This document shows positions 18,855 to 27,392 of a stretch of DNA of 64,000 nucleotides, one piece after another. The notes beneath the pieces were generated by a model. That model did no database searches. It was not told the origin of the DNA and saw nothing but the letters and a program-made list of their open reading frames with translations. This stretch comes from Aquirufa aurantiipilula. GTDB lineage: Bacteria > Bacteroidota > Bacteroidia > Cytophagales > Spirosomataceae. Every line of letters starts with the position of its first letter. The first letter of the stretch is position 1. The position numbers were made by a program, and so were the translations under genes. The stretch lies in the NCBI RefSeq assembly GCF_019923745.1, contig NZ_JAANOG010000005.1, positions 1 to 64,000 on the forward strand. Direction: 5' to 3'.

Positions 18855-19457
18855 CTATTCATCTATCAATGAAAGAATATCAATTTCTTTAAATTCTCTT
18901 GCATGAAAATCAATAAACTGTTTTTTTCCTCCAAACCACTCCAATACAAATTCTTTTTCAACGAAACTCTTCTTGAATTGTAAAATCTTCCCATAAGAGC
19001 TCCATTCCCATTGCCGGAAATCTGCAATTAGACCATGCTTCTGGGGATTCAAGTGTATATAGGCAATTAACGTAGAAAGGTCCTCTATTTTGGTAACTAT
19101 TGCTCTTTTAAAGGGAGTTTGAAATAGTGTACCTACGCGACCATGTTGTTTATTAAATGCCATAGTATATGATTGAAAGAACTTTTTTAGCCTACTTGAA
19201 ATCAGCTCATGTACAGATTTCCCATCCAGGTCACTTTCGCTAAAATGATTCACTTGAACTAAAAAATGAAAATGATTATCATTTAGACTAAAAGCAATCA
19301 CATTTACATAGCCCTCTAAATATTTAATCCATTGTCTTAAGAAATAAGAATAGTTAGATCTTGATTTGAAAATTGATTTCCTATCAACTCCTCTATTATA
19401 CAGGTGGTAATATTCTCCAGAATAAAATTGTGTGTAATAATGCTCTACATAGGCCAT
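18855..19457 (-). CDS. REP-associated tyrosine transposase (RAYT), Y1 HUH nuclease
   Basis: Single-domain transposase of the IS200-like Y1 superfamily, thought to move or maintain REP palindromes by nicking single-stranded hairpin DNA. HUH motif at His62-Phe-His64 (NDNHFHFLVQV) and catalytic Tyr133 in AYIHLNPQKHG; the start EHYYTQFYSGEYYHLYNRGV is the usual N-terminal signature (YHLYNRG). 200 residues with the ATG at 19457, full length for the family; the upstream TTG at 19487 is less likely. Intact frame. Flanked 53 bases downstream and 165 bases upstream by identical palindromes, its expected substrates. No accessory TnpB. Confidence 0.9.
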   Translation of the reverse strand: MAYVEHYYTQFYSGEYYHLYNRGVDRKSIFKSRSNYSYFLRQWIKYLEGYVNVIAFSLNDNHFHFLVQVNHFSESDLDGKSVHELISSRLKKFFQSYTMAFNKQHGRVGTLFQTPFKRAIVTKIEDLSTLIAYIHLNPQKHGLIADFRQWEWSSYGKILQFKKSFVEKEFVLEWFGGKKQFIDFHAREFKEIDILSLIDE

Positions 19458-19685
19458 GAAAAGGAATTTAAAAACGAACCTAACCAAAATGCACTACTTA
19501 AATCAGCTTATTTGGCAGAATATCAATAAGTTGATAAAATTGTTCAAGCAAGAAAATCGAAAGAATTTGATACTACCTTTGGAAAAGAAATTCCTATAAA
19601 TAGATTGGTCTTAAGAGTGCTTAGATTTGACAACTTTTAAAAAGTTGTCAAATCTTTAAAAATCTTTAAAGATAAATACTCACAA
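19458..19685. other. gap with REP copy 2 and a possible decayed coding remnant
   Basis: Between the RAYT start and the siroheme gene. On the plus strand 19552-19649 reads as DKIVQARKSKEFDTTFGKEI and on, with a stop just upstream, which resembles protein sequence but was not recognised. Apart from this and the palindrome nothing is seen. Confidence 0.3.
19623..19655. repeat. REP-like palindrome, copy 2
   Basis: Same 33 bases as copy 1 (AGATTTGACAACTTTT arm and its complement around a central A). Lies on the 5' side of the RAYT gene, 30 bases from the end of the siroheme gene. Confidence 0.9.
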
Positions 19686-20270
19686 TTATTTTTTGAAAAT
19701 TAGGCCCTTCGTTAATTCATTCAACGCCTGAATCTTAGATGCAAAATCTCCCTTAAGTTCCTTACGCAATGTCTCAAGAGAATCTAAAGAGGTCTGAATA
19801 TCATCTGGAATAACTTCTTCTAAAAATGCTCGAATGCGCTTAGCTAAAGTAGGTGACTTGCCATTGGTAGAAATCGCAATTTTCAAATCCCCCTTTTGAA
19901 CGATTGAACCCAAATAAAAATCACATAATGCAGGAGTATCAGCCACATTGCATAACAAATGTCTTTGCTTAGCTAATTCACGAATCTCTACATGTAAGTC
20001 GTATTGATCTGTCGTACATATCACCAAATCTCTACCATCCAAATCCTGCTCCTCAAAGACTCTGTGTATCAATTGTACCTGTGGATAATCCTTTAAATAA
20101 GCCAATGTCTCTTCTCTAAAAAATGGAGCCACCATGCTTATCTTTGAATCAGGAGCATTTCGTAACATAGCCGATGCTTTTTCCAAAGCAACATTCCCGC
20201 CTCCCACAACCAAAACATCCAATTGTTCCAATTTAAGAAATATAGGAAATAGCCTATTCTGCGCTTCCAT
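19686..20270 (-). CDS. precorrin-2 dehydrogenase / sirohydrochlorin ferrochelatase-type protein
   Basis: NAD-dependent oxidation of precorrin-2 to sirohydrochlorin for siroheme, the cofactor of sulfite and nitrite reductases. Rossmann motif VVGGGNVALEKA at residues ~16-27, the family segment FYLGSIVQKGDLKIAISTNG and SPTLAKRIRAFLEE, as in Met8 and the N-terminal half of CysG. 194 residues, so it lacks the CysG methyltransferase half, which must be encoded elsewhere. Nine bases after rlmN, end of that gene run. Ferrochelatase activity is inferred from Met8 only. Confidence 0.88.
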   Translation of the reverse strand: MEAQNRLFPIFLKLEQLDVLVVGGGNVALEKASAMLRNAPDSKISMVAPFFREETLAYLKDYPQVQLIHRVFEEQDLDGRDLVICTTDQYDLHVEIRELAKQRHLLCNVADTPALCDFYLGSIVQKGDLKIAISTNGKSPTLAKRIRAFLEEVIPDDIQTSLDSLETLRKELKGDFASKIQALNELTKGLIFKK

Positions 20271-20279
20271 CCAATAAAT

Positions 20280-21341
20280 TTATGCTGTTTTCTTTCCCGC
20301 CAATTGTCCACAAGCTGCATCAATGTCCTTTCCTCTAGATCGACGAACATTGACAATCATCTTTTTGCTTTCTAGAAATGCCGTAAACTTCGCTAATGCA
20401 TCTGCTTCTGCATTCACAAATGAAGCTTGGGCAATTGGGTTATACTCGATGATATTAATCTTACATGGCAACTTTCTAGCAAACTCCCATAACTCCTTTG
20501 CATCCTCCACCGAATCGTTAAACTTATTGAACATGATATACTCCAAGGTAATCTCATTCTCAGTCTTATCATAAAAATACCGCAATGCCTCCGCTAATGC
20601 CACCAATGTATTCGTCTCATTGATCGGCATAATCTGATTTCTTTTGGTATCATTAGCCGCATGAAGAGAAAGTGCCAAATTAAATTTGACCTGATCATCT
20701 CCCAACTTCTTAATCATTTTAGCAATACCGGCAGTAGATACCGTAATCCGCTTAGGTGACATGCCCAAGCCATCAGGAGAAGTAATTTCTTCAATTGATT
20801 TCAATACATTGGCATAATTCAACAATGGTTCACCCATTCCCATATATACAATATTGGTCAAGGGAATGCCATATTTTTCTTGTGCCTGATCACGAATCAA
20901 CACTACCTGATCGTAAATTTCAAATGATTCTAAATTTCGTTTCCGATCCATATAACCCGTAGCACAAAAACTACAAGTCAATGAACATCCCACCTGTGAT
21001 GACACACAAGCCGTCATTCTTTCTCTGGTTGGGATTAAAACTCCTTCAACTAAATGTCCGTCATGCAACTTAAAACTGGATTTGATTGTCCGATCCGAGC
21101 TTACCTGCATATCATCTGTTTGAACGCATTGCAAAGAAAAATGTTGATTCAACCACTCCCTAGTCGTCTTTGGAATATTGCCCATCGCATCAAAACTACG
21201 GGCAGATTTTTTCCAGATCCACTCATGAACTTGTTTAGCCCGAAACGCAGGATCCCCATGCTGAATCATTAATTGCTTCAACTCGTCCAAACTGAGCTTT
21301 CTTATTGCTCCCAATTCCTCTTTCTTGGCTATTTCTGACAC
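20280..21341 (-). CDS. rlmN: 23S rRNA (A2503-C2) / tRNA (A37) methyltransferase RlmN
   Basis: Radical SAM enzyme that methylates C2 of A2503 in 23S rRNA and A37 in some tRNAs. Iron-sulfur cluster cysteines 119, 123 and 126 (GCSLTCSFCATGYMD), with the two methyl-transfer cysteines at 112 (TACVSS) and 344 (DAACGQL). 353 residues, normal. The start codon is GTG at 21341; no suitable ATG exists upstream of the conserved region. One base separates it from the yqeY stop. Confidence 0.96.
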   Translation of the reverse strand: MSEIAKKEELGAIRKLSLDELKQLMIQHGDPAFRAKQVHEWIWKKSARSFDAMGNIPKTTREWLNQHFSLQCVQTDDMQVSSDRTIKSSFKLHDGHLVEGVLIPTRERMTACVSSQVGCSLTCSFCATGYMDRKRNLESFEIYDQVVLIRDQAQEKYGIPLTNIVYMGMGEPLLNYANVLKSIEEITSPDGLGMSPKRITVSTAGIAKMIKKLGDDQVKFNLALSLHAANDTKRNQIMPINETNTLVALAEALRYFYDKTENEITLEYIMFNKFNDSVEDAKELWEFARKLPCKINIIEYNPIAQASFVNAEADALAKFTAFLESKKMIVNVRRSRGKDIDAACGQLAGKKTA

Positions 21342-21342
21342 T

Positions 21343-21795
21343 TTATTTCTTTAAAAGTTCTCCTACTTTGGTAGAAATGGCTTTGCCATCAGCTAAACCT
21401 GCTAATTGCTTACTTGCCACTCCCATAACTTTCCCCATATCTGCAGGGCTACTAGCCCCTACTTGAACTATAATCGCTTGAATTTTTTCTGTCAATTCAG
21501 ACTCGCTCAATTGCTTTGGCAAAAACTCTTCAATAATACTCAATTCAGCTTGCTCCTTCTCCGCTAAATCTGGACGATTCTGTGCTACATACACTTCCAA
21601 TGAATCCTTACGCTGTTTGGCAGCTTTCATCAAAATCTTCATTTCTGTGTCAGCGGACAATTCTCCTGCATTCGAACCTGAAGTTTCTTCTAATAAGATA
21701 AGTGATTTAATAGCACGCAATGCACGTAATCTATCGGCATCTTTAGCACGCATCGCGTCTTTGATCCCGTTCTCAATGGTAAGTTTTAATGACAT
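21343..21795 (-). CDS. GatB/YqeY-domain protein
   Basis: Resembles the C-terminal tRNA-binding domain of the GatB amidotransferase subunit as a stand-alone protein. Shows LKLTIENGIKDAMRAKDADR, IIEEFLPKQLSESEL and SPADMGKVMGVASKQLAG. 150 residues, normal. The function of free YqeY proteins is not settled; binding of tRNA or tuning of amidotransfer is only a guess. Closely packed between the GH3-like gene and rlmN. Confidence 0.9.
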   Translation of the reverse strand: MSLKLTIENGIKDAMRAKDADRLRALRAIKSLILLEETSGSNAGELSADTEMKILMKAAKQRKDSLEVYVAQNRPDLAEKEQAELSIIEEFLPKQLSESELTEKIQAIIVQVGASSPADMGKVMGVASKQLAGLADGKAISTKVGELLKK

Positions 21796-21799
21796 GTTT

Positions 21800-23332
21800 T
21801 TATTCTTTAAAATGAGCTTTGACTCCCTCCAAAAACTCCCGATTATTACTCAATCGTGGGACTTTGTGCTGGCCTCCTAACTTCCCTCTTTCACGCATCC
21901 AAGCATAAAAAGTTCCCTGTGGAGCCTGATGAACAATGGGTGGGCCTAATACTAAATCATAAGACCGCTTAGCGTCATAATCTGAATTAACCTCGCGTAG
22001 CGTTTGATCCAATACCTCCACAAAGGTACGCATTTCTTTTGGTGCTTTTGAAAATTCTATAATCCATTCGTGACTACCCCTTTGGCCTCCATTCATGTAA
22101 TTTGGTGCAGCCGTATATTCTTTGATGATGGAATTTGTCATCAAACAGGCTTTAGATATAGCCATTTCAGCATTTTCCATGATAACTTCCTCCCCAAAAG
22201 CATTGATAAAATGCTTTGTTCTACCTGAAATTTTAATCCTGTAAGGGTCTAAAGACGTGAAACGAACCGTGTCTCCAATTTTATATCGCCACAAACCAGC
22301 ATTCGTACTAATCACCAAAGCATAATTAACACCCAATTCAACCTGGCTTAAATCAACAATCGTATCTTGCTCTTCCCCCTCATCATTGATGGGTATAAAC
22401 TCATAAAAGATTCCATAATCAAGCATTAGCAATAATTCATCATGCAATGTCAAATCATCCTGTATGCCGAAAAATCCTTCCGATGCATTATAAATTTCCA
22501 GAAAACCCACCCCCTGATCACGGAAAACCTGTTTTTGGAAGAGTTCCCGATAAGGCCCAAAAGCAACCGCTCCATGAATCATAAATTCAAAGTTCTCCCA
22601 AACATCCAGTATGGACTTTTTGCCTGTGATTTCCAAAATTTTCTCTATCAACACCAAGGTCCACGTAGGGACCCCCAAAATACTTGTGACATTTTCTTTG
22701 GAAGTCTCCAAGGCCATCCTTTCTATCTTCTGATCCCAATCATCCATTAAGGCTACTTCCAAAGAAGGAGTACGAATCATTTGAGCCCAAACAGGCAAAT
22801 TCTTCATGATAACTGCCGATACATCCCCAACAAGGACATTGGGATTAGTAGGACAATAGGATAAACTACCCCCAATAGACAAGCCTTTCCCTTCAAAAAC
22901 CCTAGTTTCTGGCCGATTATTAATCAATAAGGTAATCATATCCTTGCCCCCCATCATGTGACAAGATTCCAAAGACTCTTTGGAAACAGGGATAAACTTA
23001 CTTCGTGCATTCGTAGTCCCTGATGATTTTGAAAACCAACTTACAGGGCTATTCCAAAGAATTTGCTGTTCTCCTTGCATCACCCGATCGATGTAAGGAA
23101 AAATTTCCTCATAGGTAGAAATGGGTACCTGAGATTTAAATGCTGCATAATTCGAAATTTGACCATAGCCAAATTCCTTTCCCCATTCAGTTTGGCGGCC
23201 GGCTTGAACCAAATCTTTCAAACAAATTTCCTGCAAATCCAAAGGCCGTGTATAAATGGACTCAATCCTCGACATACGTCGTTTCATGAACCATAAAAGC
23301 GTTTCATTGAATAAGGAAATTCCGTTTGCCAT
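21800..23332 (-). CDS. GH3-like adenylate-forming enzyme
   Basis: Belongs to the GH3 auxin-responsive family, acyl-acid amido synthetases of the ANL fold that adenylate a carboxylate and join it to an amino acid in plants; the bacterial substrate is unknown. Adenylate-binding motif SKSSGTTNARSKFIP at ~residue 90-105, later YNASEGFFGIQ and KISGRTKHFINAFGEEVIME. 510 residues. ATG at 23332 shares one base with the stop of the upstream phosphodiesterase gene (TGATG), so translation is coupled. Often found in Bacteroidota; role not established. Confidence 0.85.
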   Translation of the reverse strand: MANGISLFNETLLWFMKRRMSRIESIYTRPLDLQEICLKDLVQAGRQTEWGKEFGYGQISNYAAFKSQVPISTYEEIFPYIDRVMQGEQQILWNSPVSWFSKSSGTTNARSKFIPVSKESLESCHMMGGKDMITLLINNRPETRVFEGKGLSIGGSLSYCPTNPNVLVGDVSAVIMKNLPVWAQMIRTPSLEVALMDDWDQKIERMALETSKENVTSILGVPTWTLVLIEKILEITGKKSILDVWENFEFMIHGAVAFGPYRELFQKQVFRDQGVGFLEIYNASEGFFGIQDDLTLHDELLLMLDYGIFYEFIPINDEGEEQDTIVDLSQVELGVNYALVISTNAGLWRYKIGDTVRFTSLDPYRIKISGRTKHFINAFGEEVIMENAEMAISKACLMTNSIIKEYTAAPNYMNGGQRGSHEWIIEFSKAPKEMRTFVEVLDQTLREVNSDYDAKRSYDLVLGPPIVHQAPQGTFYAWMRERGKLGGQHKVPRLSNNREFLEGVKAHFKE

Positions 23333-24231
23333 CAATGCACAGGTTTTAAATATTGAGGAACACGGTTGGGGTAATCGGTAATAACAGCATCAACACCCAT
23401 TTCCGCCAAACGGCTAATCTCTTCAGATTCATTAGCCGTCCAAGGCACCACTTTCATTCCATTTTTATGGCTATATACTACAAACTCAGGACTTAAAGCT
23501 TGGTAATTGGGACTATAAATTGCTGGGGTGAAACCCAAATCCTTGATGGTATTCTCTGGACTTTTTCTGGATACTAAAGCTGAAAGCTGAATTTGCTTAG
23601 GGAATTTACCTTCTAACATAGCCCTATTCCAATATTTCAATACTTTGAAATCAAAACTTTGTAACATGATAAACGCTGGTTTTACCTGCTGGGCAATGAC
23701 GTCCCAAACTTTCTCAGAAAATTCCTCAACGGTCTTTGGTTGAGAAATCCCATATTCTGCTTCCACCGACTTAATTTCAATATTATAATATATATCCCTT
23801 TTGTATTTTTTTCTAAATGCTTCGCCTAAGGCTAACACTTCAGAAAGCAATGGTTTATGTGCTGCCATAGCATGCTGCTCTGAGAAAGCAGCATTACCTC
23901 TTTTTCCTGTATCAAACTGCCTAATTTGTTCATAGTTCATCTGGAAAAGATTGAATTTCTTTTCTTCTTCCTTAGTAACTGGTTGTCCATCAGGCTTGGT
24001 GCTGTATGATGAATTCATATATGGTTCATGTGAAACTACAACTTGCCCATCTGCTGAAATGCATACATCCATCTCCAATACTTGAACTCCCACTTGTAAA
24101 GCATGCTCAAATGCAGGAATAGTATTTTCTGGGTAAAGCCCCCTAAAACCTCGATGTCCTTGAATAAAAGGAGATTGCGCCATAGCCATACAGTTTACTA
24201 ACCATAAAAAACATAATCCTACTAGTCTCAT
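23332..24231 (-). CDS. glycerophosphodiester phosphodiesterase, exported
   Basis: Splits glycerophosphodiesters from phospholipids into glycerol 3-phosphate and an alcohol. N-terminal signal peptide (about 19 residues ending AMAQ); active-site HRGFRGLYPENT, then EMDVCISADGQVVVSHEP with metal-binding Glu/Asp and the second His. 299 residues, normal for a periplasmic GDPD. Start overlaps the DUF4296 gene by 4 bases; end overlaps the GH3-like start. Confidence 0.9.
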   Translation of the reverse strand: MRLVGLCFLWLVNCMAMAQSPFIQGHRGFRGLYPENTIPAFEHALQVGVQVLEMDVCISADGQVVVSHEPYMNSSYSTKPDGQPVTKEEEKKFNLFQMNYEQIRQFDTGKRGNAAFSEQHAMAAHKPLLSEVLALGEAFRKKYKRDIYYNIEIKSVEAEYGISQPKTVEEFSEKVWDVIAQQVKPAFIMLQSFDFKVLKYWNRAMLEGKFPKQIQLSALVSRKSPENTIKDLGFTPAIYSPNYQALSPEFVVYSHKNGMKVVPWTANESEEISRLAEMGVDAVITDYPNRVPQYLKPVH

Positions 24232-24569
24232 CGGTGGGAATTTTCAGACTTTTTAAATCGGTTTTCCATGATTCGGTTTACCTTATCATACAAGCGCAAA
24301 AAATCCTTGGGCTCCTGCACATAGCGATCAAAATTGCTCGCGAACTGTAAAGAATCCACCCCATATTTTTTAAAAATACGCTTTTCTTGGTAATTGTATG
24401 CCAACAAAGATGAGTCAATGCTACCAAAGTGCATATTGGAAACCTTGGATTCCTCGATGTGAATATCGACTAATATCTCAGCTAATTTATCCTCTTCAAT
24501 GAGTTTGGATGTGGATGATTCCCTGCATGCTAAGAATCCCAAACATAGTAGGAAATAAATTTTTCTCAT
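24228..24569 (-). CDS. DUF4296 lipoprotein
   Basis: Lipoprotein signal peptide with Cys15 (LCLGFLAC). Body has the DUF4296 pattern: EDKLAEILVDIHIEES, YNYQEKRIFKKYGVDSLQF, FDRYVQEPKDFLRLYDKVN. 113 residues. The family is confined largely to Bacteroidota and its function is unknown. First gene of the run DUF4296-GDPD-GH3-yqeY-rlmN; a TAAATTTG (24581-24574) just ahead of the ATG fits a -7 element but would make the mRNA nearly leaderless. Confidence 0.85.
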   Translation of the reverse strand: MRKIYFLLCLGFLACRESSTSKLIEEDKLAEILVDIHIEESKVSNMHFGSIDSSLLAYNYQEKRIFKKYGVDSLQFASNFDRYVQEPKDFLRLYDKVNRIMENRFKKSENSHR

Positions 24570-24669
24570 GGTTCAAATTTACCCTTAATTTAGAAAGCTT
24601 TTGTGGCTTTTCATTCGACTTGCTCAAAAAATAGGTAATTTAGCACGATTCTAAGCCCTCATTCATTCC

Positions 24670-25542
24670 ATGGATTCGGACATTCATTCCTTTCTTTCCC
24701 ATGTTGTTCAATTGGAAATTCGCATCAGAAAAGCGATAAATACCCAAATGCACGGGAATTTTTCGTCCATTTTCAAAGGGTCTGGATTGGAATTTAGTGA
24801 TCTACGTCAATACCATTATGGCGATGATGTACGTCATATCGACTGGAACACCACCGCCAAAGGCCATGGTACTTTTGTCAAGTTATTCAAAGAAGAAAAA
24901 GAACAAACCGTTTTTTTTCTGTTGGATGTAAGTGCATCCCAACAAGTAGGCAGAAATTCTCAATCCAAACTCAAGACGCTAAAAGAGGTAGCTGGAGTAC
25001 TTTCATTCTCAGCCATGCAGGAAGCTAGTCATTTGGGTTTTTGTGGGTTTTCCGACAAAAACGAGAAATTCATGCCCCCAGCCATTGGCAAAAAACATGC
25101 TTACCGAGTTATTACAGAGCTTTTTAAAATGGATCCCGAAAGTTCAGGAACTGACTTAAAGGCAGCCTTAGGCTTTACTTTACAAGTATTAAAACGCCGA
25201 AGTCTAATTTTTGTGCTTTCTGATTTTATCGATGAGAATTACTATGACTTATTGCGTGCTATGTCTCAAATGCACGACTTAGTAGTGATTCAAGTATTGG
25301 ATAAGCAAGAAATAAAACTTCCTTCTTTGGGCATAATACCCATTTTTGACCCGGAAAGAAAAAGAACCACCTGGGTGAATACCAGTTCTAAATTTTTCAA
25401 AAACCTACAAAAAGAGCAAGGGACCCAAAAGGCCGAAGAGCTCAAAAAATTATGTAAACAATGGCAAGCTGATTACATCAGTATTCGGGCAGGAGAGGAT
25501 TTTGTACCAACCCTAGTAAAATTGTTTACCGTTAGAAAATAA
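24670..25542 (+). CDS. DUF58 domain protein of the MoxR/Bat type
   Basis: DUF58 signature GSGLEFSDLRQYHYGDDVRH then IDWNTTAKGHGTFVKLF at ~residue 37-75, followed by a VWA-like domain with LLDVSASQQVG and a degenerate metal site. 290 residues, soluble. In other bacteria DUF58 proteins work with a MoxR AAA+ ATPase and VWA membrane proteins, as in the next two genes; no MoxR gene is in this window. Stop and next start overlap (TAATG). Confidence 0.88.
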   Translation: MDSDIHSFLSHVVQLEIRIRKAINTQMHGNFSSIFKGSGLEFSDLRQYHYGDDVRHIDWNTTAKGHGTFVKLFKEEKEQTVFFLLDVSASQQVGRNSQSKLKTLKEVAGVLSFSAMQEASHLGFCGFSDKNEKFMPPAIGKKHAYRVITELFKMDPESSGTDLKAALGFTLQVLKRRSLIFVLSDFIDENYYDLLRAMSQMHDLVVIQVLDKQEIKLPSLGIIPIFDPERKRTTWVNTSSKFFKNLQKEQGTQKAEELKKLCKQWQADYISIRAGEDFVPTLVKLFTVRK

Positions 25543-26402
25543 TGCAACAAAAACCCATTCAAATCAAAGGCCAATTCTTGGAGGACTCTGTCAAAATCGG
25601 ACAGCAGATTCACTATGGCCTTTCGGTTCGGCATGGTAAAAATCAAGAAATATTCTTTCCCTCCGTAAATCAAAATTTTGGTGCATTTCAGGCCGTAGAA
25701 AGGACCTATTTCCCAACCAAGACGGATGCCACGGGCAGTATTGATTCGGCAGTTTACACCTTCCAACTTTTTCGAATTGAAAATCAACATAGTTTAGCCA
25801 TACCAGTTTACCTAATGCAGGAGGCTGATTGTACCAAAATCTTCCCTGCTAAAGACCATATATTTTTAAAACGATTAATCCCTCATCCTGAAAAAATCAA
25901 TGTAGATTCCCTTTATCAACATGTCCCAATTGCTCCTTTACAGCCAAAAACCGACCTGAAAAATGTGGTGATTTGGGGACTAGGCCTGCTTATCTTAACA
26001 GGATTAATCTATTGGTTCTTAGGCACTAGCTTAAAAAAGTGGTTTAAACTCTATGTGTTATGGAGGAAAAATGCTGACTTCCGTCGAACATTTCAAAGAT
26101 TTACGCGAAACATCGAGAATAATCAAATAGGTTTACAAAATTTAGAACGAGCCTTTTCGCTTTGGAAAAAATACATCGAAAGCCTTACCTCCAAACCATT
26201 TACCACCTTTACTACTAAAGAAATGGTGGATACTTTAGCCAATAAAAAATTAGCCAAAGCCCTGCATGAATTAGATTCAGCCATTTATGGTGGAAACTTT
26301 TCTGGCAAAACTACGGAATCAGTCAACATGCTAGTGGAAATAGCTAATTCCATTTATCAAGAAGAAAGAATAATCATTTCTCAGGAAATCAAAAAGTCAT
26401 GA
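25542..26402 (+). CDS. membrane protein of the Bat-type operon, function unknown
   Basis: No signal peptide is evident; the N-terminal ~140 residues look like a beta-rich extracytoplasmic domain, then one strong transmembrane segment at ~residue 144-165 (VIWGLGLLILTGLIYWFLGT) and a ~120-residue helical cytoplasmic tail. Place and layout match the BatD/DUF4381-like members of MoxR operons, but I did not recognise the family directly. Overlaps both neighbours by one to four bases, so it is translationally coupled. Confidence 0.7.
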   Translation: MQQKPIQIKGQFLEDSVKIGQQIHYGLSVRHGKNQEIFFPSVNQNFGAFQAVERTYFPTKTDATGSIDSAVYTFQLFRIENQHSLAIPVYLMQEADCTKIFPAKDHIFLKRLIPHPEKINVDSLYQHVPIAPLQPKTDLKNVVIWGLGLLILTGLIYWFLGTSLKKWFKLYVLWRKNADFRRTFQRFTRNIENNQIGLQNLERAFSLWKKYIESLTSKPFTTFTTKEMVDTLANKKLAKALHELDSAIYGGNFSGKTTESVNMLVEIANSIYQEERIIISQEIKKS

Positions 26403-27391
26403 AATACCAGTTATACTTTTCTTGGCAGCAATTTGTTTCCCTTTTTTCCTACCATTGGGAACATGAGGTTTTTCTGTTTCTTCTACCCCTTCCTTTAATC
26501 ATATTCCTAATCCGTTATTTGTTAAATAGAAAAAATCAAGCCAGAATCACCCTATCCTTTACCAAACCCTTAATTCAAAATCGATTAATCCGTTTCATCA
26601 GTTTTATCCCCGATATTGTTCAAATCATGCTCCTCACAAGCATCATTGTAGCACTAGCTGGACCCTATAAAATCAACCCTAAAAGAAAAATTCAGCCCGA
26701 TGGAATTGACATGGCGCTAGCCATTGATATTTCTTCCTCCATGTTAAATCGTGATGTTAGTCCTTCTAGATTAGTCATTGCCAAACAAGTAGCCACTTCT
26801 TTTGTCAAACAAAGAAAAAATGATTTCATCGCTGTAGTTGCCTTTGCTGGTGCTCCATATTTAGCAAGTCCCATCACCAACGATTCTATTTATTTGCAAC
26901 AGGCCTTATTAGGACTAGATTCCAAACTCATTAAAGAGGAAGGGACCGCTCTAGGCGACGCCCTAGGCATGTGCATCAACCAAGTACGCGACTCCCCTAA
27001 CCCTAAAAAAATCAGTATTTTAATCAGCGATGGAAACAATACCGCTGGAAATCTTGATCCATTAACTTCCACTGAACTAGCCAAAACCTTTGGTATCAAA
27101 GTATATACCATTGCCGTAGGTAGCCTAAAACCTTCCCTTGATCCCGTAGATGAAAGCACATTGCGTGTTATCGCAGAGAAAAGTAAAGGGAAATTTTACC
27201 GAGCCACTGACCAAAAAAGCTTAAATGCCATTTTTGACGAAATCAATCAAATGGAGTCAAGCAAAGTGAAAGAAATTTATTGGGAAGAACACCAAGATCA
27301 AAGTAAATTTTTCTTTGATTTTGCCTTCATTCTTTTCTTTTTGGGGCTTTTCCTAAAACTCAGTCCGATCAGTAATATTTTAGAAGATTAA
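26399..27391 (+). CDS. VWA-domain membrane protein, BatA-like
   Basis: Transmembrane segment at ~residue 25-42 and another at 66-88, then a von Willebrand A domain with an intact MIDAS (Asp110, Ser112, Ser114 in AIDISSSM, with later Thr/Asp partners), and a C-terminal transmembrane segment (~305-320). BatA-type proteins have this TM-VWA-TM form and have been linked to envelope stability and stress tolerance in Bacteroides. 330 residues, normal. Confidence 0.88.
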   Translation: MKYQLYFSWQQFVSLFSYHWEHEVFLFLLPLPLIIFLIRYLLNRKNQARITLSFTKPLIQNRLIRFISFIPDIVQIMLLTSIIVALAGPYKINPKRKIQPDGIDMALAIDISSSMLNRDVSPSRLVIAKQVATSFVKQRKNDFIAVVAFAGAPYLASPITNDSIYLQQALLGLDSKLIKEEGTALGDALGMCINQVRDSPNPKKISILISDGNNTAGNLDPLTSTELAKTFGIKVYTIAVGSLKPSLDPVDESTLRVIAEKSKGKFYRATDQKSLNAIFDEINQMESSKVKEIYWEEHQDQSKFFFDFAFILFFLGLFLKLSPISNILED

Positions 27392-27392
27392 T

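Noticed and set aside
25473-25790. 105-codon minus-strand frame across the DUF58/BatD-like junction
   Set aside because: Opposes two translationally coupled genes and has no recognisable features.
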